A stretch of DNA of 64,000 nt from CAZZDK01 sp964652235 (GCA_964652235.1 CAZZDK010000008.1:1-64000); one strand, 5' to 3'. Shown: positions 50,612 through 60,849, numbered from the stretch's first letter. Notes: generated from the letters alone by a model not told the origin. Program-made: numbers and translations.

Positions 50612-52571
50612 TCAGCTTCGCGTCGTCATGCGCGATTTTAAGAAGATCGCGGTCGCGCACGAGGTCGGCCAGACGAAAGGCGGGAAGGCCGCTTTGTCGC
50701 GTGCCGAGAAGCTCGCCGGGGCCGCGCAGGCGTAGATCCTCTTCGGCGATTTGAAAACCGTCTTCGGTTTCGCGCAGCGTTCTAAGCCGTTCTTTGGCGA
50801 TGTCGCCGAGCGGCCCTTGGTAAGTCAAAAGGCAGGTCGATTTTTCGCCGCCGCGTCCGATGCGGCCGCGCAGCTGGTGAAGTTGAGCGAGTCCGAAACG
50901 TTCCGCGTGTTCGACGATCATAAGCGTCGCGGCGGGAACGTCCACGCCGACCTCGATGACCGTCGTGGCGACGAGCAGGCGCGTCGCTCCCGAGACAAAG
51001 GCCTCCATGGCGCGGTCTTTCGCATCCGTCTTCATTTGTCCGTGGACAAGTCCGACTTTGTCCGCGCCGAAACGTTTGGCTAAAAGCTCGGCGCGCTCCG
51101 CGGCGGCGGCGAGGTCGCTTTTTTCGGATTCTTCGACGAGCGGACAGACCCAATAGGCCTGCGCGCCCCTGGCAAGTTGCCGTCCCACGCCTTCGATCAC
51201 CTCTTCAAGCCGCGTCATGTCGATCAGGCGCGTGTCGATGGGGTGTCGTCCCGCCGGTTTTTCGAGAATTCTTGAAACGTCCATATCGCCGTAGGCCGTA
51301 AGCGTCAGCGTGCGGGGAATAGGCGTGGCCGTCATGACCAGGATGTCCACCCCCTTACCTTTGTTTGAGAGTTGCAAACGCTGTTGCACGCCGAAGCGGT
51401 GCTGTTCGTCCACGACGGCCAGGCCCAGGTTGGCAATCTCTACCTCTCCCTGAAACAGGGCGTGCGTCCCGACGACAAGCTTTAAGGAGCCGCTGGCAAG
51501 GCCTTCTATAACCTTTTGTCTTTCCTTGCTTTTGCTTTTCCCGATAAGAAGGCCGACCTCTATCCCCAAAGGCTTCAGAAAGCCGTTAAGCCGCCCGGCG
51601 TGTTGCTTGGCGAGGACTTCGGTCGGGGCCATCAGGGCGGCTTGGAAACCGGCTTCGACGGCCTGCAGCATGGCCATGAGCGCCACAAGGGTTTTGCCCG
51701 ATCCGACGTCGCCCTGGAGGAGGCGAAGCATTCGTTTCGGGGCCGTCATGTCCTCGATGATTTCCTGGATGGCTTTTCGCTGGGCTTTAGTCAAAGCGAA
51801 GGGAAGAGAGGCTTCCAGCTTTTTTCTCAAAGTTCCCGGCGCGATGATGGCTCGCCCTCCTGCCTGTTTGTGATGGCGTCGAATGATGGCTAGCGCGAGC
51901 TGGTCGGCCAGCAGTTCGTCGTAGGCCAGACGGCGACGGGAGAGAGGTTGTTCCGTCGGATCGTGCGCAGAGAGAACGGCCTGTTTCCAGCCGGGCCATT
52001 TTTCGCGCGCCATCAGGGAGGGGTCGTTCCATTCCGGCAAAGCGGGCAGACGGGCCAGCGCCTGCTCAACCGTCTTGCGGACCATCTTGCGCGACAGCCC
52101 TTCGGTGAGGGGATAGACGGCTTCATAAGGGGGAATCTCGTTCGCACGTTCAGGCGGCAGGGCGTAATCCGGATGGCTCATGTTCCAACCGCGCCCGAAA
52201 CGCTCCAAAAGGCCGCTTACGACGACGGGTCGGTCGGTCGGGTAAAGCTTGGTAAGGTAATCGCCCTTGGCGTTGAAATAGGTGATCGTGAGGTCGTCCG
52301 TGCCGTCGGTGGCCAAAATGCGGTAAGGTTTGCCGCGACGCGCGGGCGGCGCGTGTTCGACGATTTTAAGCTTCAGCGTGGCGACGCGATCTTTTTCGGC
52401 GCGGCGAAGCTGCGGCCTATAGGTACGGTCGATAACGCCGAACGGCAGATGCCAGAGCAGATCGACGATTTTCTCGCCGCAAAGCCGCGCGTATAAAGGG
52501 GCCATACGCGGTCCGACGCCTTTAAGCGACGTGATCGGGGCGAAAAGCGAAAAAAGGATCTGGGGACGCAT
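50505..52571 (-). CDS. recG: ATP-dependent DNA helicase RecG
   Basis: Branch-migrating helicase that rescues stalled forks and processes Holliday junctions. 688 aa. An N-terminal wedge (OB) domain (about 50-150) precedes the SF2 motor: motif I LQGDVGSGKT, motif II VVDEQHRFG, motif III MTATPIPRTL, motif VI QLRGRIGRG. The C-terminal TRG region (FRLADLVRDRDLL) is present. The stop at 50505 lies inside the end of the convergent protease-like gene. Divergent from mfd, 68 bp apart. Confidence 0.97.
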   Translation of the reverse strand: MRPQILFSLFAPITSLKGVGPRMAPLYARLCGEKIVDLLWHLPFGVIDRTYRPQLRRAEKDRVATLKLKIVEHAPPARRGKPYRILATDGTDDLTITYFNAKGDYLTKLYPTDRPVVVSGLLERFGRGWNMSHPDYALPPERANEIPPYEAVYPLTEGLSRKMVRKTVEQALARLPALPEWNDPSLMAREKWPGWKQAVLSAHDPTEQPLSRRRLAYDELLADQLALAIIRRHHKQAGGRAIIAPGTLRKKLEASLPFALTKAQRKAIQEIIEDMTAPKRMLRLLQGDVGSGKTLVALMAMLQAVEAGFQAALMAPTEVLAKQHAGRLNGFLKPLGIEVGLLIGKSKSKERQKVIEGLASGSLKLVVGTHALFQGEVEIANLGLAVVDEQHRFGVQQRLQLSNKGKGVDILVMTATPIPRTLTLTAYGDMDVSRILEKPAGRHPIDTRLIDMTRLEEVIEGVGRQLARGAQAYWVCPLVEESEKSDLAAAAERAELLAKRFGADKVGLVHGQMKTDAKDRAMEAFVSGATRLLVATTVIEVGVDVPAATLMIVEHAERFGLAQLHQLRGRIGRGGEKSTCLLTYQGPLGDIAKERLRTLRETEDGFQIAEEDLRLRGPGELLGTRQSGLPAFRLADLVRDRDLLKIAHDDAKLIISKDEALASARGEALRILLYLFEKEAAVELFRAG

Positions 52572-52639
52572 AAGAGCAGGCTAGCACCAAAGGCGCCGTT
52601 TCTCTATAGTCCGCGCTTTGCGGGGAAAAACGTTAACCA

Positions 52640-55600
52640 ATGTTCGCTTCAAAGTTTGACCTTCACCAAACCGGTCTCCGGCGCATCGGCGGCGCGCCGG
52701 AAGGGCATGACGCGCGCGTTCTGGCCGAAATGGCCGGACGCGCAGGGCTGGTCGTCCACGTCGCGCTCGACGATTTCCGGGCCTCTTTTCTGGCCGACGC
52801 GCTGGAATTCTTCGCGCCGCAGGTGGAGGTTCTTCCTTTTCCAGCCTGGGACTGTCTGCCCTATGATCGCGTTTCGCCACACGCCGACCTGGCGGGCGAA
52901 AGGCTTGCGACGATCAGCCGACTGACGCAAGGGGTCAAAGGACCTTGCGTCTTGCTCACGACCGTGAACGCGTTGGGGCAGAGGGTTTTGCCGCCCGAAG
53001 CGCTTAGGGATTATAGCCTTTCGCTCGCCGTCGGCGATTCAATGCCGATCGAGCGGTTGACGAGATTTCTGTCAGGCAGCGGGTATCACAAGACAGGGAC
53101 GGTGCGCGAAATCGGCGAGTACGCCGTCCGAGGCGGAATCGTGGATCTGTTTCCAGCCAGCGCTGACAAGCCGGTGCGGCTCGATTTTTTCGGCGACGAG
53201 ATTGAGGCTCTTCGGTCTTTCGATCCCTTGACGCAAACAACGACCGGGAAGCTCGACGCGCTGCGTTTGCAACCCACGTCCGAAGTTCTTTTAGACGAGC
53301 AAAGCGTCGCGCGGTTTCGCACGGGGTATCGCGAGCTTTTCGGCGCGGTGACAGACAGCGATCCCCTTTATGAAGCCGTTTCGACGGGGCGGGCTTTTCC
53401 GGGCGTTGAGCATTGGCTTCCTCTTTTTTATCCGCGCCTTGTGGGGCTTTTGGATTATGCGCCCGGCGCGCCCGTCTTTTTCGATCACCAAGCCCAGGAG
53501 GCCTTATCGGCGCGATACAAACAAATCGTCGATTTTTACGGCGCGCGCCTTTCGCTTCTCGACGCGGCGCGGCGCAGCAGGAAAAAGGACGTCGCCGCCT
53601 ATAAGCCCATGCCCGTCGAGAGTCTTTATTTCTCGCCTTCCGATATAGAAGCGGCGCTTGCGGATCGTGCGGCAGGCGTTTTTTCGCCGTTTCGGGAAGC
53701 GGAAGAAAAGGAAGATGCCGGGGCGCAGCGCGGACGCGATTTTGCGGATGCGCGGATGGCGGAAGGCGAGGCCTTGTATGAATCCGTCAAAGCCTATGCC
53801 GCGCAGCACCAGGCGAAGGGGAGGCGCGTCGCTATCGCCTGTGCCAGCGTCGGGTCTGCCGACAGGCTGGCGACGCTTCTGCGCGGCCACGGCGTTGACA
53901 CATTGACGGGCGTTAAGAGCGCGGAAGGTTGGCGGGGTCTTGATCCCAAGCTGATCCCGCTTGTCATCCTCGGCCTTGAACACGGCTTCGTCGCGCCGGA
54001 TCTGGTCCTCGTTTCGGAACAGGACCTGCTCGGTGAACGGTTGGTCCGCAAAAGCCGCAAGAAAAGCGCCGCCGCAAAGTTTGCTTTGGAACTCGGCAGC
54101 CTCAATCCGGGCGATTTCGTGGTTCATGCGGAACACGGCATTGGCCGCTATGAAGGGCTGGAGACGGTCCATGCCCTCGGTGCCGCGCACGATTGCGTTC
54201 GTCTTATCTACGAGGGCGGCGACAAGCTGTTCGTGCCGGTCGAGAATCTCGACGCTCTTTCGCGCTACGCCTCGGCGGAAGCGGGGGCGAGCCTCGACAG
54301 GCTCGGTGGAGCGGCCTGGCAGGCTCGCAAGGCGCGGGTCAAAAAGCGATTGCTCGACATGGCGGACGAGCTTCTCAAGATCGCGGCGGCGCGACAAGTG
54401 AGACAGGCGGAGGTCATCGCGGTTCAGGACGGCCCCTATCAGGAATTCGCCGCACGCTTTCCCTATCAGGAAACGGAAGATCAGGACCAGACCATCGAGG
54501 CTGTTTTCGCCGACCTGGCCAGCGGCAGGCCGATGGATCGTCTGGTTTGCGGCGATGTCGGCTTCGGCAAGACGGAAGTGGCTTTGCGCGCGGCTTTCGC
54601 GACGGTTCAGGCGGGGATGCAAGTCGCGCTCGTTGTGCCGACGACGCTTCTCGCGCGGCAGCATACCAATCATTTTGTCGAGCGTTTCAAGGGCTTTCCC
54701 GTCCGTATCGCCCAGCTTTCCCGTATGGTTTCTCTGCGCGAGGCCCAGCAAACGAAAAATCTTTTGAAGGAAGGCGCGATCGACATCGTCATCGGCACGC
54801 ACGCGCTTTTGGGAAAGGAAATCTCTTTCGCCCGGCTCGGCCTTTTGATCGTGGACGAAGAGCAGCATTTTGGCGTGAAGCAGAAAGAGCGCCTCAAAGA
54901 ACTTCGCGCCGACGTTCACGTCCTGACAATGACCGCCACGCCGATTCCGCGCACTTTGCAATTGGCGTTGACCGGCGTGAGAGAGCTTTCGCTCATCGCG
55001 ACTCCGCCGGTGGATCGTCTGTCGGTGCGGACGTTCGTTCTGCCCTATGATCCGATGGTGATCCGCGAGGCCTTGATGCGCGAACATTACCGGGGAGGGC
55101 AGAGCTTTTACGTCTGTCCGCGCGTGCAGGATTTGGCGGGCGTGGCGGGCGATTTGCGCGAGCTTGTGCCGGAATTGAAAATCGTCACGGCGCACGGGCG
55201 CATGGGGGCGGGCGAGCTGGACGACATCATGACCGCTTTCGACGCCGGGAAGTTCGACGTTCTCTTGGCGACCAACATCGTCGAATCCGGCCTGGACGTA
55301 CCCAACGCTAACACGATCGTTTTGCATCGGGCGGATATGTTCGGCCTTTCGCAACTCTATCAGCTGCGCGGGCGCGTCGGGCGCGCCAAGCAGCGCGGCT
55401 ACGCCTATTTCACTTATGCGCCCACGGCGGCGCTTTCGCAGACGGCGCAGCAGAGGCTCGAGGTCATCGCCACCCTCGACCAGCTGGGCGCCGGTTTTCA
55501 GTTGGCCAGCCACGACATGGATATACGCGGGGCGGGCAATCTGCTCGGCGAAGAGCAATCCGGCCATATTCGCGAAGTGGGGGTGGAGCTTTATCAGCAA

Positions 55601-56149
55601 ATGCTTGAAGATGCCGTCGCCGCCGCGAAAAGCGGTCCTTCCGATGAAAAGAGCGGCTTGGCCGAAGAGCGTTGGACGCCGCAGATCGCTATCGGCCTTT
55701 CGGTTCTTATTCCCGAATCTTATGTGCCCGACCTGAACGCGCGGCTCGGTCTTTATCGGCGCTTGGCGGATGTTGACGAGAGCGAGCCGATCGAGGCCAT
55801 CGCCGCCGAGATGGTGGATCGTTTCGGACCGCTGCCGCAGGAAGTCGAGAACCTGCTGCAGATCGTGGACGTTAAAAGGCTCTGCCGCAAGGCGGGCGTG
55901 GCCAGGCTGGATGCCGGGCCTCGCGGCGCCGTTATCGGCTTTCACGAAGATACCTTCGCGCAGCCCGAACGGCTTATGAAATGGATCGTCGATCAAGCCG
56001 GAACTGCCAAGGTACGACCCGATCAGAAACTGGTTCTCATGCGGGCCTGGGACGATCCCGCGCAGCGTCTTGAAGGCGTTAAGAAGGCCCTTAGAGAAAT
56101 GGCGGCGCTGGCAGAAGAGGGAAGACAGGTCCGGCAAAGTCGGTTATAG
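52640..56149 (+). CDS. mfd: transcription-repair coupling factor Mfd
   Basis: Removes RNA polymerase stalled at DNA lesions and recruits UvrA. 1169 aa, normal length. UvrB-homology domains (about 1-380; LPFPAWDCLPYDRVSPHADL) and the RNA-polymerase interaction domain (about 495-560; GDFVVHAEHGIGRYEGLE) come first. The RecG-like motor follows: CGDVGFGKTEVALRAAF, IVDEEQHFGVKQ, MTATPIPRTLQL, QLRGRVGRAKQRGYAY. The TRCF domain closes the chain. ATG 52640. Confidence 0.97.
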   Translation: MFASKFDLHQTGLRRIGGAPEGHDARVLAEMAGRAGLVVHVALDDFRASFLADALEFFAPQVEVLPFPAWDCLPYDRVSPHADLAGERLATISRLTQGVKGPCVLLTTVNALGQRVLPPEALRDYSLSLAVGDSMPIERLTRFLSGSGYHKTGTVREIGEYAVRGGIVDLFPASADKPVRLDFFGDEIEALRSFDPLTQTTTGKLDALRLQPTSEVLLDEQSVARFRTGYRELFGAVTDSDPLYEAVSTGRAFPGVEHWLPLFYPRLVGLLDYAPGAPVFFDHQAQEALSARYKQIVDFYGARLSLLDAARRSRKKDVAAYKPMPVESLYFSPSDIEAALADRAAGVFSPFREAEEKEDAGAQRGRDFADARMAEGEALYESVKAYAAQHQAKGRRVAIACASVGSADRLATLLRGHGVDTLTGVKSAEGWRGLDPKLIPLVILGLEHGFVAPDLVLVSEQDLLGERLVRKSRKKSAAAKFALELGSLNPGDFVVHAEHGIGRYEGLETVHALGAAHDCVRLIYEGGDKLFVPVENLDALSRYASAEAGASLDRLGGAAWQARKARVKKRLLDMADELLKIAAARQVRQAEVIAVQDGPYQEFAARFPYQETEDQDQTIEAVFADLASGRPMDRLVCGDVGFGKTEVALRAAFATVQAGMQVALVVPTTLLARQHTNHFVERFKGFPVRIAQLSRMVSLREAQQTKNLLKEGAIDIVIGTHALLGKEISFARLGLLIVDEEQHFGVKQKERLKELRADVHVLTMTATPIPRTLQLALTGVRELSLIATPPVDRLSVRTFVLPYDPMVIREALMREHYRGGQSFYVCPRVQDLAGVAGDLRELVPELKIVTAHGRMGAGELDDIMTAFDAGKFDVLLATNIVESGLDVPNANTIVLHRADMFGLSQLYQLRGRVGRAKQRGYAYFTYAPTAALSQTAQQRLEVIATLDQLGAGFQLASHDMDIRGAGNLLGEEQSGHIREVGVELYQQMLEDAVAAAKSGPSDEKSGLAEERWTPQIAIGLSVLIPESYVPDLNARLGLYRRLADVDESEPIEAIAAEMVDRFGPLPQEVENLLQIVDVKRLCRKAGVARLDAGPRGAVIGFHEDTFAQPERLMKWIVDQAGTAKVRPDQKLVLMRAWDDPAQRLEGVKKALREMAALAEEGRQVRQSRL

Positions 56150-56184
56150 TTTCGGCTTCCCAACCGAATCAAAGGGATAAAGCG

Positions 56185-56538
56185 ATGACCGAAGATTATG
56201 TGGTCTCAAAAATACATGAAGCGCTTAAAGCCACCGGCGACGACAAAAGAGACGCCCAGAAACTTTTGATTACATGGGCCGTCCGGGATCAGACGCTGCT
56301 TTTAGGACTGGCCAAACCGCATTTGAGGGCCCTGATATCCGCGCGGATTGAAGAAGTGTGTAGGGCTGGAAGAAAGAAGAAAGGCGAGGGCGGTCCGGAT
56401 CGCCTGGATGTTTCCATGATCGAACAGACGAAAGGCGAAAAGCGCCATGTCGTCAAGGTGCCGCCGCCGAAGACGTCCGAGCGTCAGGCCTCGGTGATGC
56501 ACCATCTTGCCGCAGCCTTTAAGAGAAAGAAGGGCTGA
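56185..56538 (+). CDS. hypothetical protein, 117 aa
   Basis: Unrecognised but well marked: AAGGG before ATG 56185, 35 bp after mfd. Helical N-terminal 60 residues (VVSKIHEALKATGDDKRDAQKLLITWAVRDQTLLLGL) followed by a basic, Lys/Arg-rich C-terminus (RKKKGEGG, AAFKRKKG). Genes of this size and helical start are common after mfd or flagellar genes in alphaproteobacteria, but I cannot attach a function. Its end is 6 bp from the convergent pentapeptide gene. Confidence 0.7.
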   Translation: MTEDYVVSKIHEALKATGDDKRDAQKLLITWAVRDQTLLLGLAKPHLRALISARIEEVCRAGRKKKGEGGPDRLDVSMIEQTKGEKRHVVKVPPPKTSERQASVMHHLAAAFKRKKG

Positions 56539-56544
56539 GAGAAG

Positions 56545-57798
56545 CTATTTCTCCATCTTCGCGTCCGTCATATTCGCGTTCGTCAGGATCGCGTTCGTCA
56601 GGTCCGCGCCGATGAAATTGGCCGAAGTCAAGTCCGCGCCCGTGAAGTCCACGTCTTTGAGATTGGCGCCCGAAAAATCCGTGTAACGCAGGTTCGCGCC
56701 CGCGAAGGACGTCTTAAGCGAACGCTTGCCTTCGAAGTAAAGCGGTTCCAGATGCGCTTTGTGGAATTTCGCGCCCACCATCATGCATTTGGCGAAGTTC
56801 GTGCCGCGCAAGTCCGCGTTCATGAAGTTGCAATGCCGGAAATCGCCGTTGCGGACGAAAGCGGCCTGCAGGTTGATTTGCGAGAGATCGCGTCCGTACC
56901 AGATGGAGCGTTCGGCGATCAGCATAGTCAGGTTCGCGCCGACAAGCGAGGGGCCGCCGCGCAGATCGTGGTCGGACAGGTCCAGTTTTTTCCCTTCCGC
57001 GCCCTGCGTTTTGAGCCAAAGCTGGTGCTGGGCGATCAATTCCTCGAGCGTCAGGGGAAGCTTGTCGAGCGTGTGGCCGACGGCCTTATCCGTCAGGGCG
57101 CCTTCCATATCGACATTTTCGAGATTCGAAAAATCCATCATCGTGCCCGCGAGGTTCGCGCCGCGCAGCGTGACGTTCTTAAGCTCGCATTGGCTGAGAT
57201 CGGCGCCCGCGAGGTTCGCGCCTGTCAGGTTCGCGCCGCTCAGATTGCCGTGCGTGATGACGGATTTGCTGAGATTGGCGTCCTCGAAGTTCGAATTGAT
57301 GGCGACGGCGCCCGAAAGCTTGACGGAGCCGAGGTTGGCGCCGCGCATATCCACGCCGCCCGTTCCTTCCTTCCAGACGGCGTTGTCGCTCGTGAAGGTC
57401 AGGCCTTTTTCCGGATCGAAAGTAGCGTAAGACCCTTCGCGAAGGTCGGCCTCCATCAGGTTCGCGTTCAACATGATCGCGCCGCGCAGACACGCGCCGC
57501 GCAAATCCGCCCGGATAAGATTGGCGTTCGAGAAATTGGCCTTTCGCAGATCGCAGGCGTAGAAAACCGAATAGCTGAGGTTCGTTTTCTCGAAATTGGT
57601 TTCGACCATGACCGAACCGGTAAAATCGGCGTTCGACATATCCCGGCCCTTGAAGGATAGACCGGAAAGGTCGCAATGCTGCAACACGGCCCGCAGGCCG
57701 TTGGCCCGTCCGTTCTTGAACGCTTCGTGCCGGGCGATGATCTCGTCTAGCTCGGCTTGAGAGATAAGCGTTAGCTCTTCGTCTTTGTCTTTAGCCAT
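56545..57798 (-). CDS. pentapeptide-repeat protein
   Basis: 417 aa from ATG 57798. Nearly the whole length is A(D/N)LxX pentapeptide repeats forming right-handed beta-helices: about 60-145 (FTGSVMVETNFEKTNLSYSV), 175-265 (GANLTGANLAGADLSQCEL) and 310-415 (ANLRYTDFSGANLKDVDFTG). A helical insert at 268-300 (LDKLPLTLEELIAQHQLWL) separates the last block. A longer frame to 57876 overlaps the upstream gene and is unlikely. Some such proteins mimic DNA and protect gyrase, but most have unknown roles. Gene follows a small secreted protein by 21 bp. Confidence 0.85.
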   Translation of the reverse strand: MAKDKDEELTLISQAELDEIIARHEAFKNGRANGLRAVLQHCDLSGLSFKGRDMSNADFTGSVMVETNFEKTNLSYSVFYACDLRKANFSNANLIRADLRGACLRGAIMLNANLMEADLREGSYATFDPEKGLTFTSDNAVWKEGTGGVDMRGANLGSVKLSGAVAINSNFEDANLSKSVITHGNLSGANLTGANLAGADLSQCELKNVTLRGANLAGTMMDFSNLENVDMEGALTDKAVGHTLDKLPLTLEELIAQHQLWLKTQGAEGKKLDLSDHDLRGGPSLVGANLTMLIAERSIWYGRDLSQINLQAAFVRNGDFRHCNFMNADLRGTNFAKCMMVGAKFHKAHLEPLYFEGKRSLKTSFAGANLRYTDFSGANLKDVDFTGADLTSANFIGADLTNAILTNANMTDAKMEK

Positions 57799-57818
57799 TT
57801 CAGAAACGCAAAAACCTT

Positions 57819-58109
57819 CTACTTTTTCTCGCCTTTGGCAACGGGGCGAAGCATATCGCAAAGTGTTCCGCTGCATTGAACAAGCAGAGCCTCAACGCTT
57901 TGGGGGGAATCGCCGTCCGCGGTCTTAGGCATATTGCATTCAACTCGGTAAACAGTTTGTGAATCAGGACCGACGATTTGGCTGATAACCTCTATCTTTT
58001 TAGGGGGGCAGTTGTTCAAACGGGCCACTTCCCGCGCATCCGCCGCTCCGGCAAGGGCTGCACGCGCGGATATGACGCAGAAGAAGAGGAGAACGAGCAG
58101 GATTCTCAT
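57819..58109 (-). CDS. small secreted protein, 96 aa
   Basis: Unrecognised. Signal peptide MRILLVLLFFCVISARAALA then a mature part with four Cys (NNCPPK, VECNMPK, VQCSGTLCDML), probably two disulfides. ATG 58109 is chosen; a GTG at 58118 in frame is possible. It starts 13 bp after the ppiD stop, so it is probably in the ppiD transcript, which would suit a periplasmic protein. Confidence 0.65.
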   Translation of the reverse strand: MRILLVLLFFCVISARAALAGAADAREVARLNNCPPKKIEVISQIVGPDSQTVYRVECNMPKTADGDSPQSVEALLVQCSGTLCDMLRPVAKGEKK

Positions 58110-58121
58110 AGCGTTCACGCG

Positions 58122-59996
58122 TTAATTTTTCATGCTCTCAAGAACGTCGTTACGGATCCGGACGGGGAAGTCCTTACGAAGAGCAAGGGCGTATTGCTCC
58201 AGAAAACCGGCCCGGAAGAGTTCATTCAGCTCATCCACGATCTTAAGACGGGCCGGGCCGGGCCTTTTGGGATCGACGGGAACGATATCGACGAGTTTCA
58301 TGACGTAGCTTCTCGTCTTTCCCGCCGCCACGATGACGTCACCCTTTTTCATGGCGAAAACCTGGTCCAGAACGCCGGGGGGAAGTTCTTTGTCCGTTTC
58401 GCCGAGTTGGGAAATCGGTTTGGAAAGCCGAATGCTCACGCCCGGCTCGGCGGCGAAACGCGTGGCGGGTTCACCCTTCCTCATGCGTTCTGCGATGGCC
58501 TCGGCGGCCTTTGCGGCTTCAAGGGATTGCCGAGCCGTCGTCCATAGGGCTTTAACTTTGGGTTCTATCTCTTCGAAGGGGGGGAGGCGGCTCGGTTCGA
58601 TTTTGTCGGTTCTGACAACGAAATAATTACCTTTCCCGTCTTCAAGAACCTGGCCCGCTTCGTTGACGCCCAAGGAGAACGCCGCCTCAAGGGCGCGGGT
58701 CGCTTCCGGGAAAGCTTCCATGGCCTTGCCGTCCGGCGTCTTTCCGGAGGAGTCAACGCTTGCCACGCGCATAAGGCGAAGCTTGAGCGAGTCCGCAATG
58801 TCCTCAAGCGCTTTCCCGGCGGCCAGGTCATCGTCGAGGCGATTGACTCCCTGCGTCAGAACGTCGCCGAGCCTTTCGTCCCGAAGGATGGCGCGAAGCT
58901 CCTCCTTAACGTTGTCGAAAGAGGGCTTGCCTCCCTCGATGATGTTCTTGACCCACACGACGTGCCAGCCGAGAGCCGTCTGGACAGGTTCGCTTGCTTC
59001 GCCTTTTTGAAGGCCGAAGACGGGGGCGTAAAGTTCGGGCAGGATGGTCTTTTCGTCCATTTTTCCAAGAGAAACCGGGGTCAAGCCCTTTGCGCGCGCC
59101 GCGTCGGCGAAGGAACTCGCGGTTTTAAGGGAATCGTAAAAGGCTCTGGCCTTCGCTTCGTCCTGAAAAATAAGCTGCACGAGCTCGCGTTGTTCCGGGC
59201 GCGTAAAATCGGCGCCGCGCGTCTCGTAGGCCTTTCGAAGGTCGTCGTCCGAAACGGACACGTCCTTTGCCACGTCTTCGGCGAGCAGGCGCGCGACGGT
59301 GAATCCGCGATATTCCGGGGTCGTAAACTGCTCTTCGTTTTCCTCGTAGAATTGCTTCAATTCGTCGGCGGTCGGCGGCGGAAAATCCTTTTGGCTGTCG
59401 CTGCGCAAGGCGACGACTTCCAAAACGCGCTTGGCGCCGCGCGCCCGGTAGAGATTATCGACAAGAGTCTTAGGAGGCTGCGCGTTCGCGACAAAGGTCT
59501 GCAAAAGCAGCTTGCGCAACATATCCTTTTTCTTTTCCTGAATAAAAAACCGCTCGCTCAGGCCGCTTTTGCCGACGACCTGCCGCCAGAGCGCCTCGTT
59601 GAACCGGCCTGTCTCGTCGCGCATCTCCGGCATTCTGGCGATTTGCTGGAAGATAAAGGAATCGTTCAGTTTCAGGTCAAGCCGGTTTACTTCCTGGTCG
59701 AAAGAAGCTTCCTCCACCAGCATATTCAGGGTGCGGTCGAGAAGGCCCATCTGTTTGGCCTGGGCGGGTGTCAGGTCAGGGCCAAGAGTTTGGCGCGCTT
59801 CGGGAAGGGCGACTTGAAAGCGGAAGTCCAGGGCTTGAACCGGGATGCTGATCTCGCCGACGCGGGCTACCTCCCTTTGGCCGGGGTGCGTGCGGAAAAT
59901 GTCGCCCACGCCCCAAATGGCGAAGCTGACCATCAAAAGGGCCATCAAGCCTTTGAAGATCCACGACTTGGATAAGGTGCGCAGCGACTGAAGCAT
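58122..59996 (-). CDS. ppiD: periplasmic folding factor PpiD
   Basis: Membrane-anchored SurA-like chaperone/peptidyl-prolyl isomerase helping outer-membrane proteins leave the Sec translocon. 624 aa. One N-terminal helix (WIFKGLMALLMVSFAIWGVG), the SurA_N-like chaperone part (about 35-250), and a rotamase (PPIC) domain around 255-370 (RPEQRELVQLIFQDEAKARAFYDSL, PVQTALGWHVVWVKNI). A second chaperone-like C-terminal half is present. Divergent from tpiA. Confidence 0.94.
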   Translation of the reverse strand: MLQSLRTLSKSWIFKGLMALLMVSFAIWGVGDIFRTHPGQREVARVGEISIPVQALDFRFQVALPEARQTLGPDLTPAQAKQMGLLDRTLNMLVEEASFDQEVNRLDLKLNDSFIFQQIARMPEMRDETGRFNEALWRQVVGKSGLSERFFIQEKKKDMLRKLLLQTFVANAQPPKTLVDNLYRARGAKRVLEVVALRSDSQKDFPPPTADELKQFYEENEEQFTTPEYRGFTVARLLAEDVAKDVSVSDDDLRKAYETRGADFTRPEQRELVQLIFQDEAKARAFYDSLKTASSFADAARAKGLTPVSLGKMDEKTILPELYAPVFGLQKGEASEPVQTALGWHVVWVKNIIEGGKPSFDNVKEELRAILRDERLGDVLTQGVNRLDDDLAAGKALEDIADSLKLRLMRVASVDSSGKTPDGKAMEAFPEATRALEAAFSLGVNEAGQVLEDGKGNYFVVRTDKIEPSRLPPFEEIEPKVKALWTTARQSLEAAKAAEAIAERMRKGEPATRFAAEPGVSIRLSKPISQLGETDKELPPGVLDQVFAMKKGDVIVAAGKTRSYVMKLVDIVPVDPKRPGPARLKIVDELNELFRAGFLEQYALALRKDFPVRIRNDVLESMKN

Positions 59997-60096
59997 ACGA
60001 AAGGTCTCCGGGAAGAGAATAGTGATTCCAGATTAATCGGGAGCGTGCTAAGAATCTTAGCCCACTCTTCTCACGGACATCAAGAAGGCATTTCCC
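59997..60096. promoter_or_regulatory. divergent promoter region of ppiD and tpiA
   Basis: 100 bp between two oppositely transcribed genes; both promoters must lie here. No distinct repeat or operator seen. Confidence 0.5.
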
Positions 60097-60843
60097 ATGG
60101 CGAAAAGGCGCAAACTGATCGTTGGCAATTGGAAAATGAACGGACGGCTGACTTCGGGCCTGAATCTGGCCAGAGACGTCGCCGACAGGGCCGAAGCTTC
60201 CAAGCCCCTGGACTTCGATTTGGTCATTTGTCCGCCCGCGACCCTTATCTGGCCGATTGCCGAGGCCCTGATGGGATCGCCTGTTTTGCTGGGGGGACAG
60301 GATTGCCACTTCGCCAATCACGGCGCCTACACCGGGGACATAAGCGCCGGAATGCTGGCCGATCTGGGCTGCCGCTACGTTATTTTGGGGCATAGCGAAC
60401 GCCGGACGGCATATGGCGAGACCAGCGAAAAAATCGCCCAAAAGGTTGCCGCCGGACAATTGGCGGGGTTGACGACCATCGTCTGTGTCGGCGAGGCCAT
60501 CGAGCATCGCGCCAGCGGCCAAGCCGAAGAGGTTATCGTTGAGCAGCTTGCGAAATCGCTGCCGGAAAAAGTCCATCCTTCTCAGCTTGTTGTGGCCTAT
60601 GAGCCCATCTGGGCCATCGGGTCCGGCGAAACGCCGAGCGTCGATGAAATCCGCGCAGTTCACAAAGCCATTCGCGCATCACTTGGTCCCATGGGCGGCG
60701 CGGTTCAGATTCTCTACGGCGGCTCGGTGACCCCGAACAATGCAGGCGAAATTCTGGCCGAGGCCGAGATCGACGGCGTTCTGGTCGGCTCCGCCAGCCT
60801 TAACAGCGACGGATTTTGGGGAATCGCTGAAAGGGCCAGATAG
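60097..60843 (+). CDS. tpiA: triose-phosphate isomerase
   Basis: Interconverts dihydroxyacetone phosphate and glyceraldehyde 3-phosphate in glycolysis. 248 aa. Active-site residues seen are Lys in GNWKMNGR, His in VILGHSERR, Glu in AYEPIWAIGSGETP, and the phosphate loop LYGGSVTP. Length is normal. The stop is 6 bp from the convergent hydrolase stop. Confidence 0.97.
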   Translation: MAKRRKLIVGNWKMNGRLTSGLNLARDVADRAEASKPLDFDLVICPPATLIWPIAEALMGSPVLLGGQDCHFANHGAYTGDISAGMLADLGCRYVILGHSERRTAYGETSEKIAQKVAAGQLAGLTTIVCVGEAIEHRASGQAEEVIVEQLAKSLPEKVHPSQLVVAYEPIWAIGSGETPSVDEIRAVHKAIRASLGPMGGAVQILYGGSVTPNNAGEILAEAEIDGVLVGSASLNSDGFWGIAERAR

Positions 60844-60849
60844 TTTTGT

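Noticed and set aside
53504..56137. 877-residue minus-strand frame inside mfd
   Set aside because: Shadow of mfd caused by codon bias; the plus-strand product is a full-length, motif-complete Mfd.
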